Shown in pieces: positions 1 through 10,466 of a DNA stretch of 64,000 bases. Numbering within the stretch: the first letter of the stretch is position 1; each line of letters begins with the position of its first letter. Under the pieces are notes generated by a model. The model saw nothing but the letters and a program-made list of their open reading frames with translations, had not been told where the DNA came from and did no database searches. This DNA comes from Channallabes apus (taxonomy: Eukaryota; Chordata; Actinopteri; Siluriformes; Clariidae): contig CM060121.1 in NCBI GenBank assembly GCA_030522415.1, forward strand, positions 23,770,142 to 23,834,141. The letters are read 5' to 3'. A program made the position numbers and the translations under genes.

Positions 1-501
1 CCAATCCCAGCGGTGCCTCCAAAATTCTGTTACAGGCCTCAGGCTGCTGTGACCTGTTGACAGATTAGATGTCCTGTTTCAGACAGGAAAAAAGTAGACA
101 AGAGACGTTAGTGGCTTGAGTTCAGTCAGGCTGTTCTCTGTCTGAAAAAACAGAGGCCTGACGGCTGCCTTCGCAACCAGCGCTCACTTTGGTGCATACC
201 CCCCTAGTGGCGGACCTTGACAATTACCGTCTAAAATATGGCAGTTCAACCCATAGTCAAATATACCAAAAAAAATGTTATTTCTTTATACACACAGAAA
301 AACACAAAGCAAATCTTAACACACACAATTGTTACAAACTATTGATGGGTGTCACACATACTTATGGTCATTTGCCAGCCACCCTCATGTGGTTAAAATA
401 ATTAAAAGATTACCCGCATAAAACATTTCACGGGTATATGGTTTTGTAGCGTTTATTATTTGCACCAGAGGTCATGTTGTCTGTGTTCTCCTCTCCATGT
501 T
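1..501. other. 3' flank of asb16, no gene seen
   Basis: This stretch lies beyond the asb16 stop codon, which is on the minus strand. Only short chance frames are present. The one useful signal is a minus-strand polyadenylation hexamer at 452-457. I recognise no repeat family here. Confidence 0.6.
452..457 (-). promoter_or_regulatory. Candidate asb16 polyadenylation signal
   Basis: TTTATT on the plus strand reads AATAAA on the minus strand, 45 nt past the asb16 stop codon. That would give a very short 3' UTR. The hexamer is common in AT-rich DNA, so this is only a candidate. Confidence 0.45.
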
Positions 502-687
502 TTATTGGATCTCTCCTTTAATCATCAGCAGCAGGTACTCTTTTAATGCACATGGGATGTTTAGTTTATCGATGGCAGAATGACATCGTGCACCCAAACT
601 GCGCCTCAGGGAACATCGACAGAGATGCTGGAGTGTACGGGGCTGCCCATTCATCCGGCGAACCGAGTCAAAGAAACACTTCTCTTT
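502..687 (-). CDS. asb16: asb16 coding exon 6 (SOCS box)
   Basis: The acceptor is ATCCTCAG|AAAGAG. The exon encodes residues 405-465, with the Elongin-binding-type helix [12 protein letters not shown] and the terminal [14 protein letters not shown] before the stop. Confidence 0.93.
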   Translation of the reverse strand, partial: KEKCFFDSVRRMNGQPRTLQHLCRCSLRRSLGARCHSAIDKLNIPCALKEYLLLMIKGEIQ

Positions 688-3600
688 CTGAGGATAATGA
701 GGAAATGCATATTTGAATCGAATCACAAGTTCAGTAACAATCTGTAAAAAAAGATTTTAAAAAATACCTTCAGTAGTTCATCTGGGACTTCCTGCAGCCA
801 GTCCTGGCAGTCTGGCACTACTGGATAGCAGTTCAGCATCATTTCCAGAGTGGCAGGGGAGAGGAGACACAACTTTAACATCTAACAACACACACAAAAT
901 AGAAACATATTTAGAAACAAAGTGAAAACCTAATCAAACGACAATTATTATTAAAATCAGGTCGAAATGATTTCCTTCAATGTCCACTTACTCTGCTAGA
1001 AGGAGGCTTTGCTCCATGGTTGAGAAGTGAACGAGCAATTACTTCAGGGTGTTGCTCTGGATAATCCTCTATCACCTTTAAAAACAGAAAGTGGTCATAC
1101 AGATCACTCATGGCCTTCAACATCAGAAGACTACGCCAGCAAAGAGCAGGAATCTCAGACTTCAATGTGCACAGCTTCACTGAAACTGAACTATTTGTCA
1201 GCTTCTTTAACACTGGTTGAATGACAGACAATGTTTGCCAGACAATATGTGAAAGGGTTGGTGTAAAAAGCATTTGTACAAGTGATGGATTTTTAACAAA
1301 ATATCATACCCTGTAATTTTTACTCCCTCTGGATTGGAAGCTGTTTATACGAGGGGGAGTCAAAAATTATCAGCATTTTGGCTGTATAATTTATTTTAAT
1401 TACCTTTTAGAATATACTTTTTAAAGGTTTTTAACATGATCTCTTTGCTTTTCAATACATTTTGTCCATCTGTCAACAAGCTTTCATATTCCTGCATTAA
1501 AAATGGCTCAGCTGTGAGCCACTAATGCACCACTGTCGTCATTTCTTCATCAATAGTGAACTTTCATCCCTATAGGACTGCTTCCAGGGGACTAAACAGG
1601 TGAAAGATGAAGCAAGATCAGGACTATAGAGTGAATGCTTTAATAACGTTAACGTCTCAGTGTCAACAGTCCTCTGCGTCTAATCTGAAGTTTAGGCTTC
1701 AACTCTTCAATAACTAAACTAATTAAAAACTTTTTCTTGGTCTGCGATTGAGGATGTTTCCATTCCATATTTTCCTGTTTACTTTCAGGCTCATAGTAAT
1801 AAAGTCATGTCTCATCACCAGTACATTTACATTTAAGCATTTGGCAGACGCCTTCATACAGATCGACTTACATTTTTATCTCACTATACTGTACATCTAG
1901 GCAGTTGAGGGTTAAGGGCCTTGCTCAAGTGCCCAACAGGGACAACTTGGTGGTCGTGGGATTTGAACCTGGGACCTTCCGAACGGTAGTCCAATTCCTT
2001 AAGTAATGATTCTCTTTAAGAAACTTTCACCATCCTTACAGTATTAGTCTAAATTTGGTTTGCACATATTTAAACACGTCTGCTCCTCTCTTCAGTAAGT
2101 TGTTTTGGCACCAGGAACACCCTCAGACCAGAAAAAACTAATTGCTGCTTGCTGCTCTTCTTTCGTGCAAACCATAAGTGGGGCGCCCATTTTTGCTCAC
2201 ACCGCAGTTACTAATGATCTGATGCAACACCTGCACAGCAGTGACAGAAGAGAGACAGTAACCTTGATTGGAAAGTAATGATAAGACACACTGGCCAACA
2301 GTTTTAATATAACCGAGTACAAATAATTTTTCACTCACCCTCACAATATAAGATCAAAGGGTCTAGAAAAATTCACCACCTCACCTGCAGCAGGCAGTCC
2401 ATGGGTGTGTATCCTGTGCAGTTGGCTGAATCTGCCTTAGCTCCATGCTGAAGAAGAATATCAACAATTTGAGAGCAGCAATTACTGCAGGCATTGTGCA
2501 GGGCAGTGTGCTGCTTTCTGCCTGCAGTGTGTGCTTTTGCTCCTGCTTGTAGCAGTCTCTGCACCACGCCGAGGTATCGCGCAGCCTCAGCTGGCCTCTC
2601 AGCTCCAGCACATGCAGCATTCAGCGGCGTCTCACCCTCCCGGTTCTGCACAGTCACATCAGCTCGATGGGCAAGCAGCAGTTCCACATGTTCCTCCAGA
2701 CCCCTTCGACATGCCAAGTGGAGTGGAGTGAGATACGAGTCGCGCTGGGCCACATTCACATCTGCACCCATGCTGACAAGCAGCTCTGTACAGCTGAGAG
2801 AGTATAAAAAAGGGCTGTGAATCAAACACATTCCAAAGGACATTCCAAAAAAGAGTGAAAGTTCTGAAGTTAAAATTGCATAACTATAAATTCCCCTTTT
2901 ATTCGCACATACTTATCTTGCATGAGCGAAGCTGTCAAGAAAGATTACTCAAATTTTTCACCTGTGGAAATTTTTTTATTAATTTCCAAGCCTGACATAG
3001 CATGCAAATAGTGGTAACATAAGTACTATTGCGTCAACTAGCATTACATGAACTCCATGGCCTAAATAACCAAACCTATGTCGCTGACAGTGTTGAACTG
3101 TTTATATTAGAAATTTCAACTACACTGCCTCTAATAATTTGTTCATATAGTACTGTTCAAAAGGTTATCATTAAATTTGGTGTTTTATGAATGCTATAAT
3201 GCCCATATCCATATCTCAGTCACTTTATTACAATATAAATACAAAATATAGGAAACATGTACACAGTATTAAAAACACACAAAAAAAATAATAATTAACT
3301 TAAATTATATGTATGTTACCCTAGACTTAATTGAAGACATGTAAAAAAAAACTTCCTATTAGTTGTTTGAGTTACAGTGGGGCGAAAAAGTATTTAGTCA
3401 GCCACCAAGTTCTCCCACTTAAAAAGATGAGAGAGGCCTGTAATTTTCCTCAACTATGAGAGACAAAATAATAATAAAAAATCCAGACAATCACATTGTA
3501 GGATTTTTTAAAGAATGTATTTGCAAATTATGGTGTAAAATAAGTATTTGTTCAATAACAATATTTCATCTCAATACTTTGCTATATACCCTTTGTTGGC

Positions 3601-6600
3601 AATGACGGAGGTCAAACATTTTCTATAAGTCTTCACAAGGTTTTCACACACTGTTGCTGGTATTGGTGCCCATTCCACCATGCAGATCTCCTCTAGAGCA
3701 GTGATGTTTTGGGGCAGCCACTGGGCAACACAGACTTTCAACTCCCTCCAAAGATTTTCTGAGATTGAGATCTGGAGACTGGCTAGGCCACTCCAGGACC
3801 TTGAAATGCTTCTTACGAAGCCACTCCTTCATTGCCCGGGCGATGTGTTTGGAATCATTGTCATGCTGAAAGACTCAGCTACGTTTCATCTTCAATGCCC
3901 TTGCTGATGGACGGAGGTTTTCACTCAAAAAATTCATTCTTTCCTTTACACGGATACATCGTTCTGGTGCTTTTGCAGAAAAACAGCCCCAAAGCATGAT
4001 GTTTCCACTCCTATGCTTCACAGTATGTATGGTGTTCTTTGGATGAAATTTCTCCTCCAAACTCGAAGTTCTATTTTGGTTTCATCTGACCATATGACAT
4101 TCTCTCAGTCCTCTTCTGGATCATCCAAATGCTCTCTAATCAAACTTCAGACGGGAATGGACATGTACTGGCTTAAAGCAGGGGGACACGACTGGCACTG
4201 CAGGATTTGAGTCCCTGGCGGCGCAGTGTGTTACTGATGGTAGCCTTTGTTACTTCCCAGCTCTCTAGCGTCATTCTCTAGGCCCGACTGAATTTTTGCT
4301 CACAGTTCTTGTGATCATTTTGACCCTACGGGGTGAGATCAGCGTGGAGCCTCAGATTGAGGGAGATTATCAGTGGTCTTGTATGTCTTCCATTTTCGAA
4401 TAATTGCTCCCGCAGCTTTCTTCACACCAAGCTGCTTAAATACTGCAGATTCAGTCTTCCAGCCTGGTGCAGGTCTACAATTCTGTTTCTGGTGTCCTTT
4501 GACAGCTCTTTGGTCTTGGCCATAGTGGAGTTTGGAATGTGACTGTTTGAGGTTGTGGACAGGTGTCTTTTATACTGATAACGAGTTCAAACAGATGCCA
4601 TTAATACAGGTAATGAGTGGAGGACAAAGGAGCCTCTTAAAGAACAAGTTTCAGGTCTGTGAGAGCCAGAAATGATTGTAGGTGACCAAGTACTTATTTT
4701 ACCGATGAATTTACCAATTAATTCATTAAAAGTTCAACAATGTGATTTTCTGGATTTTTTCTTCGTCTTTTGTCTCTCATAGTTGAGGTATATCTATGAT
4801 GGAAATTACTGGCGTCTCTCATCTTTTTAAGTGGGAAAATGTGCACAATTGGTGGCTTACTAAATATTTTTTTGCCCCACTGTACTTTTGGTTAGGTATT
4901 AATCCTTGTTTTTTTTAATGGTAAGTATTACATGCACATCTTGTATTATATGCATTAGATTTTAACATTCTTTGAAAGCTTCCTAATATACAAGACAAAG
5001 GCTTGATCACATAATTCAATTTAAATGCTAAAGATTACAGTATTTAACAGGCACTTTGTAATTTTGCATCAGGAATCCCACTCTCAAAGAAAGATCACCA
5101 AACTAACATAATCTTCAAGATGATTCAAGCTCTTATAAAGAAATATGATGAATTTGGACAAGTCGAGGACAGAAATAGGAGTGGAAGACAAAGAAAACTG
5201 TCAAGATCCGCTGAGAAATTTCTCAGGATTTCTTCTTTGTAAGATCTGAAGTAGTACAGCAAGGACCTAGCATCTGGCAGCTTCATCTGGATTCCAAGTT
5301 TATCTGTGCACCGTCTGAAGGAGCTTGTTTAAGAATAGCATTTGTGGAGCAGGGGAGAACAGGGGAAAAAGGCTGAATTACAGTATGCAAAGGCTCACAA
5401 AGTTTGAAGTGAAGATCGGTGAAAACAATGAATTCAAGATAAAAAAATTGTATAATTGCTAATTGGTAGCTCAAGTAGCTAAGGCTCTATCCCTCCTGTC
5501 GGTGGGTTGCCACACCCCATACGAGTCAGCCACTGCATGCAATGATAAAATGGGAGGGTTGCATCAGGAAGGGCATCCGACCAAGTGTTCTGTTGTGGTG
5601 TGGATTGATGCTCCGCTGTGGCGACCCCTTGACAGGAGCAGCCAAAAGACTAACAACATTCTGAATGATGCGAAATTTTTGTATGCATGACTCAGTTTCA
5701 TGTAAATACAACATTTAATTGAATCATTAACCTGGGATTATCAAACAGTCACTTTTCCCTAGTTATATCAGCCGTGCTCACTCACGCATAGGATTCAGCA
5801 GTGTTGCACAGGTGAAGGGGTGCGTTCCCATCTGCTGTCAGCAGATCGGGGTCAGCTCCATGCTCCAGCAGCAGCTTTACACACCCAGGGTGACCTCCAG
5901 AACAGGCATCATGGAGTGCTGTTCGACCTCCAGGGTCAGCATCCACCTCAGCTCCCCGGAATAACAGCTCCTCCACACATCCGTAGTGCCCTCTGCTGGC
6001 AGCCAGGCGCAGACCAGATGTCTGCCTCACTTTGGAGGACAAAGTCCACATGCCTGGGGTTTGAATGGAGAGAATTATAATAAGAGTAAAGAAGTACGTT
6101 TGTTATGTTTTTGCTGGCACTGGCAAACCAATATTATGATATAGCATTAAGTATTTATTTTAAAGGACAAGGATTTTTATATGATTTAATTTATATATAA
6201 ATTAATATCTAAAGTATCTAAATTATACAAAAAGATTATATATAGTGTGATAAGTATATACAATATATAATACACTTATTTTAGCCATCCACTCATTTAG
6301 TACCTAATATAGTGTATGGATATGGCTGTTCTTCATATATAACCCTGTTTGCCTGTGCATCGACCCCTAAAGGTGTAATTCAGTATGGAATGTGGAAAAT
6401 CCTATACAGTAAACCACCACAAATTCCCACTTTCTTAATTTGTGTGAGTTTTTCTACCCATTTCTGGAGTCCACACCATCTCCTCATGGACGATTTCCAT
6501 CAGTGCATTTACCATACCAGGTTCCTTAAGTACAGCATACACACTCCTCATATCTCCACACATGAATGTGTTGTGGACAGTCGGGTCTCTGCAGTGGATC

Positions 6601-6794
6601 TGAGGTGGAGGAGCCCGTATCGTCTGGATCTTCTCTTTCCCATGTCTGAGCCTGGGTGCGGCTGGCAGCGGTTGCCTACTCATTACCCTTCTGTGAGCCA
6701 GTGCCCTTCGTGCTTCCTCCCAGTCCTGCAGCTCCTGTTCCACCCGCAGAGAGCGGAGCGTGGCTGACGTGAAGGCAAACGTGTTCTGAGACAT
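502..6794 (-). CDS. asb16: asb16, ankyrin repeat and SOCS box protein 16 (whole gene, 6 coding exons)
   Basis: The coding exons on the minus strand are 6794-6458, 6053-5786, 2793-2385, 1075-992, 881-768 and 687-502. They join in frame to 1398 nt (465 residues); I recall human ASB16 as about 450. The N-terminus ([17 protein letters not shown]) parallels the start of human ASB16. Residues about 115-340 hold ankyrin repeats with [19 protein letters not shown] and [10 protein letters not shown] cores. The C-terminus ([12 protein letters not shown] through LKEYLLL) is a SOCS box. ASB proteins recruit Elongin B/C and Cullin-5 through the SOCS box and bind substrate through the ankyrin repeats. The ASB16 substrate is not evident from sequence. 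All splice sites used are GT-AG and phases agree. Introns 2 and 3 have absorbed transposons; introns 4 and 5 are about 100 bp. The start is the first Met matching the family. Confidence 0.94.
768..881 (-). CDS. asb16: asb16 coding exon 5
   Basis: This 114-nt exon encodes 38 residues (367-404) from [17 protein letters not shown] to PDELLK, parallel to the human segment before the SOCS box. The acceptor is TTAG| and the donor GTATTT. Confidence 0.88.
992..1075 (-). CDS. asb16: asb16 coding exon 4
   Basis: This 84-nt exon encodes residues 339-366 ([20 protein letters not shown] and following). It is bounded by AAAG| acceptor and GTAAGT donor, phase 0 at both ends. Confidence 0.9.
1354..2342 (-). 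mobile_element. Degenerate mariner element (asb16 intron 3)
   Basis: The ends carry related inverted sequence (GAGGGGGAGTCAAAAATTAT at the left, its partner near 2320-2342). Conceptual minus-strand translation near 1740-1815 gives a mariner-type [14 protein letters not shown] block, the region of a catalytic Asp. Frames are broken throughout. A tRNA-like SINE (about 1817-1999) interrupts it. A second copy of the same family lies at 19333-20190. Confidence 0.75.
1817..1999 (-). mobile_element. Teleost SINE-like repeat nested in mariner
   Basis: The block contains the widespread fish motif around TTTGGCAGACGCCTT and, at the other end, GGATTTGAACC, the complement of a tRNA B box. It sits between mariner sequence ending CCAGTA and resuming GTAATGATTC; the other mariner copy (19333-20190) is uninterrupted at this point. 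A short GTA duplication flanks it. Confidence 0.65.
2385..2793 (-). CDS. asb16: asb16 coding exon 3
   Basis: The acceptor is CTCTCAG|C. The exon encodes the central ankyrin repeats (residues about 202-338), with [21 protein letters not shown] and [10 protein letters not shown]. The donor is CTGCAG|GTGAGG, phase 0. Confidence 0.93.
2794..3374. other. asb16 intron 2, AT-rich sequence
   Basis: Intronic DNA between exon 3 and the Tc1-like copy. I see no exon, known repeat or RNA gene, only AT-rich sequence. Confidence 0.5.
3375..4882 (-). mobile_element. Degenerate Tc1-like transposon (asb16 intron 2)
   Basis: The element runs from CAGTGGGGCGAAAAAGTATT to a matching inverted end TTTTTTTGCCCCACTG. 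TA dinucleotides flank both ends (3373-3374 and 4883-4884), the Tc1/mariner target duplication. Minus-strand frames hold transposase pieces: [18 protein letters not shown] and [11 protein letters not shown]. Stops and frameshifts separate them, and the usual NPIENLW block after SPDLN is lost, so it cannot make transposase. Confidence 0.9.
5061..5340 (+). mobile_element. Tc1-like transposase fragment
   Basis: Plus-strand translation near 5120-5215 gives [20 protein letters not shown] followed by GRQRKLS, the helix-turn-helix/GRP-type N-terminal part of a Tc1 transposase. The rest of the gene and both ends are missing. Confidence 0.6.
5461..5662 (+). mobile_element. tRNA-derived SINE (asb16 intron 2)
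   Basis: The head resembles a tRNA A box (GGTAGCTCAAGTAGC). The tail, TGGCGACCCCTTGACAGGAG and following AGACTAACAAC, is shared with the SINE at 12963-13166. This looks like one SINE family with a LINE-type 3' tail. Confidence 0.7.
5786..6053 (-). CDS. asb16: asb16 coding exon 2
   Basis: The acceptor is CCCCAG|GC. The exon encodes the first ankyrin repeats (residues about 113-201), including [13 protein letters not shown] and [11 protein letters not shown]. The donor is GTGAGTG, phase 2. Confidence 0.92.
6458..6794 (-). CDS. asb16: asb16 coding exon 1
   Basis: The exon encodes residues 1-112, including the [10 protein letters not shown] segment shared with human ASB16. Its donor reads ATGG|GTAGAA and leaves phase 1. 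Confidence 0.9.
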
Positions 6795-7406
6795 GGAACT
6801 GAGTGATAGATCTAACTTCAATGACATAAAATGGTTTAGAGGGGAAAACTCCTAAGAGAGAGAGAGAAATGGAGTGAGAGAAGATATTGTTCAGCAAAAT
6901 TTCAAAAGCCTACTCAATAAATGGTCAAATAAAAAAAGCTCTATTGTGAGTCCACATACTGTACACTGTCAACACTGAGGTCAATCACAGCTAGTTTTAC
7001 TTTGGGTCTACTTTAACAGGTATGAGAATTAATTATTTAAACATAAGCATATGGCATAGTTTTTTTTTAATCTAAAAAAAAAAAATGCCTACTCACCTTC
7101 AAAGTCTGAGAAAAGGGATTCTTTTACCTTTTGTCCAAAAAATAGTTGCCTACATTTTTGGCTAAAATGATCCACTATTGAGTTCAGTGTTTATTTACTA
7201 TGTGGCTCTGATATTTTGATTATTGAAAAACACGGAAAAAATGATTAATCCAGCTAATGTCCTTTCTGAGAGCTTGCACAGCCAGTCACAAGATACTGTT
7301 GACCCCCAGTCAAAGCTGAGGGTATTAATAGAAGAAAATGTCAGCATATATTACCAATGCAATATCAGCAAACTGTCGATAGAGGGTGTAGAGAGTAATT
7401 CCTATG
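6795..7406. other. asb16 5' flank
   Basis: The promoter-side flank of asb16 (minus-strand gene). A GA-rich run lies at about 6858-6884 and AT-rich sequence beyond it. I cannot place a TATA box or transcription start with confidence. Confidence 0.4.
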
Positions 7407-7433
7407 GATGGATGGATGGATGGATGGATAGAT
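7407..7433. repeat. (GGAT)n microsatellite
   Basis: About six tandem GGAT units followed by GATA-like units, a simple-sequence repeat. Confidence 0.9.
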
Positions 7434-7638
7434 AGAATACAATACAATAACGCAGTGAAAAGTGGATCATCTAAAAAACAGTGTTGCATATTAATAAGAA
7501 AAACACAGACTCTATGTACATTATAATGGTATGTACAAGTAACTGTATATGTAAATGTTAATGGATGTAACTGTACATTAAGGTGCTCCAATAATATATA
7601 GATATGATATGTTTAAATATTAATAAAGGAGACTAACT

Positions 7639-9061
7639 GTGTGTTCAGGACATAAAAGATTGGATTACCAATAACTTTCTTTTACTAAATTCAGATAAGA
7701 CAGAGATATTACTTATTGGCCCAAAAACCAGTACACAACAGCTCTCACAATTCAGCCTGCGTTTAGAAGGATGTACGGTTACTACCAGCTCGACAGTAAA
7801 AGACCTGGGCGTAATATTAGACAGTAACTTGTCCTTTGAAAATCTAATTTCAAATATCACTAAAACAGCCTTTTCCCATCTTAGAAATATTGTCAAACTT
7901 AGGAGCATCTTATCCGTATCTGATGCAGAAAAGCTATGCATTCATGACCTCTAGACTGGACAATTGTAATGCATTACTACAGTAGGTGGTTGTCCTGCAC
8001 CATCAATAAACAGGCTTCAGTTAGTCCAAAATGCAGCTGCCAGGGTTCTCACTAGATCCAGAAAATATGATCATATAACCCCAATATTATCATCCCTGCA
8101 CTGGCTACCTGTTCAGTTTAGAATTAAGTACAAAATAGTATTACTTACATACAAGGCTTTAAATGGTTTAGCTACCACATACCTAACCGGTCTTCTGATA
8201 CGCTACAATCCACCACGTTCGTTAAGATCACAAAATTCCGGACTTCTGGTAGTTCTCGGAATATCAAAATCTACAAAAGGGGGTAGGGCATTTTCATATT
8301 TAGCTCCAAAGCATTGGAATAGCCTTCCAGACAGTGTTCGGGGCTCAGACACAGTTTCCCATTTTAAAAGTAGACTAAAGACGCATCTCTTTAATCTGGC
8401 ATAAACGTAACTCATTACATAACCTCATACTCCAGTACATCTATCCTGAATGGCAACTACGCTAATTCTCTCTATCTGTTCTGTATTTCTCTACCCATCC
8501 CGACGCATCTGGAGATTGTGCCAGCTTCATGAGACAAAGGCCGACTCTGCGAGGTTCCTGAGGCATCCAGAGAAGGACCAGCTCCAGCTGGATTCTGCTT
8601 TATGATGGTTGGAGCTACACATGCTGCTCCTGTGCTTCCAGTGATCCAGACCCCATCTGCCCTTTGCACCTACTGACTCATCCCTATGCTGAACTGGACT
8701 TCATGTTAAATTAAAGAACTTCTGTCATATTGCACTTTCACCTGCACAACACACATGATGTTATATAATTTCTATCTGTTATCACCCAAATGAGGATGGG
8801 TTCCCTGATTGACTCTGGTTCCTCTCAAGGTTTCTCCCTATTGCCATCTCAGGGAGTTTTTCCTTGCCACTGTCGCCTCATCCTTGACTTTCTCATCAGA
8901 GACATTTCATTCATTCATTCATTCATTCATCTCATTATTTTCTAGACACATTTGTTTCACACATACATGCCAAAAAAATATATTTTTTATTCCTTTCATT
9001 TTTGTCAAGCTGCTTTGAGAAAATTACCATTGTTAAAAGCGCTATATAAATAAAATTGAAT
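7639..9061 (+). mobile_element. 5'-truncated L2-type LINE (reverse transcriptase C-terminal part and 3' tail)
   Basis: Conceptual plus-strand translation gives the end of a non-LTR reverse transcriptase: NFLLLNSDKTEILLIGPK, VKDLGVILDSNLSF, LQLVQNAAARVLTRSRKYDH, HWLPV and FSYLAPKHWNSLPDSVR. At least one frameshift or stop lies near 7950. The endonuclease and most of the polymerase are absent. The 3' end is the common teleost L2 tail, ending in GCGCTATATAAATAAAATTG. A CATT microsatellite (about 8907-8931) lies within the tail. Non-autonomous, dead copy. Confidence 0.88.
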
Positions 9062-9074
9062 TGACTATTAAGAA

Positions 9075-9421
9075 GGCGGCGCGTGGGTAGCACTGTCGCC
9101 TTGCACCTCCAGGGTCTGGGTTCGATTCCCCGGCCAGGCTCGATTCCCGTCTCTGTGTGCATGGAGTTTGCATGTTCTCCCCGTGCTTGGTGGGTTTCCT
9201 CCCACAGTCCAAAGATATGCTGGTTAGGCTAATTGGCGTTCCTAAATTGCCCGTAGTGTGTGATTGGGTGTGTGAGTGTGTGTATATGTGTGTGCCCTGC
9301 GATGGATTGGCACCCTGTCCAGGGTGTACCCCGCCTAGTGCCCGAAGTCTCCTGGGATAGGCTCCAGGTCCCCCGCGACCCTGAACACAGGATTAAGCGG
9401 TATAGAAAATGAATGAATGAA
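9075..9421 (+). mobile_element. SINE with RTE-type 3' tail, perfect 13-bp target duplication
   Basis: The 5' part is a tRNA-like head (GTAGCACTGTCGCC, GGTTCGATTCCCC). The 3' part is the RTE-type tail (CCCTGCGATGGATTGGCACC through AAGCGGTATAGAAAATGAAT) ending in GAAT repeats. It is bracketed by identical TGACTATTAAGAA copies at 9062-9074 and 9422-9434. It landed at the extreme 3' end of the L2 copy. Confidence 0.92.
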
Positions 9422-9434
9422 TGACTATTAAGAA

Positions 9435-10070
9435 AGTACATAATCATGTTAGTGCATTGAATAATCTGAAATTTCACAATCAATTAATGTGCAATCAAGG
9501 GATCGACAGAATAGAACAGAATGTTCATGACCATATGCATAGTGAAGATCTCAGAGAGGGTGATCCGACCCCCAAACACAAAGACAAGTGCAACAAAGTG
9601 AAACTGCAGTCGCAGAAGACTTCCTGTAGCGTTTTTTGTCACTGCAGAGCTCATGCATCCTCCTACAGAGCATGATCCAATGTCATGGATGGGTTGCAAA
9701 TTGTTCTCCATATTGTTCATTTGTTTGTGCAGCTGAGATCCTCTCTCTGTCTCTCTCTCTCATATGTGTGTATATATTCATCCTATGAAATAAATGTCAT
9801 TAAATGAGCACTGGGTACAATTCATTGTTCTCAGTATTGTTACAAGTTACCGCCCATAATAATTGCCAGATAATATGGCAAAACATTGTGCGGGCACCTG
9901 ACCACAACATCCTTTTTTTTTTTTAAACATGCTATTTCAGGTTTAGTCCACTCTTCTGTGTCTCATATTAGTTCCAGTTTTCTTTGAATTATTTCCACTC
10001 GATTTTGGAGCATGGTTGAAGTGATTGGCCTGTGCACCAAGAGCATTAGTTATATCAGGTGCTGATATAT
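9435..10070. other. Intergenic DNA, no gene recognised
   Basis: Short frames only, with CT- and T-rich runs near 9737 and 9913. Nothing identifiable. Confidence 0.5.
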
Positions 10071-10456
10071 GACGGGGAAAGCTGGGGTGCTGTCAGCATT
10101 GCAGTTTACTGTATCCCAAAGGTGTGTAGTGGGGAGGAGATCAGGGCTCTGTGCAGGTCACTCAAGTGACACTCTTCCACTCCAATCTCGGAGTCACCAA
10201 ATTGTGATAGCTAGACAACTGGGCCAGAGCAGCTCCAAAACAGGAGGTTTTGAGGTATGTTCCTGGCCTACAGTGGTCAGTGACCTATCAATGTCTGTCC
10301 AAGTAAGGGAAAAGGATGAACCGGGTGGCTAAGGCTCATTGGCGAAGTCTCGAGCGAAGACTAGCCAGATTAGTTTGATCCAATAGAAGAGCTACTACAA
10401 CTCAAACCGTTGGGTCCCTTAGAAAGGGTGGTCATAATGTTGTGGCTGATTAGTGT
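10071..10456. mobile_element. Remnant of a second Tc1-like family
   Basis: The right part (GGTGGTCATAATGTTGTGGC followed by TGATTAGTGTA) is the familiar end of a teleost Tc1-like family. The body contains strand-reversed transposase-like sequence with many stops. It abuts the intact element at 10467. Confidence 0.55.
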
Positions 10457-10466
10457 ACATACTGTA

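Noticed and set aside
1027..1224. Plus-strand frame opposite asb16 exon 4
   Set aside because: It is antisense to exon and intron sequence and has no independent support.
6312..6767. 151-codon plus-strand frame opposite asb16 exon 1
   Set aside because: Antisense to a confirmed exon and without family features.
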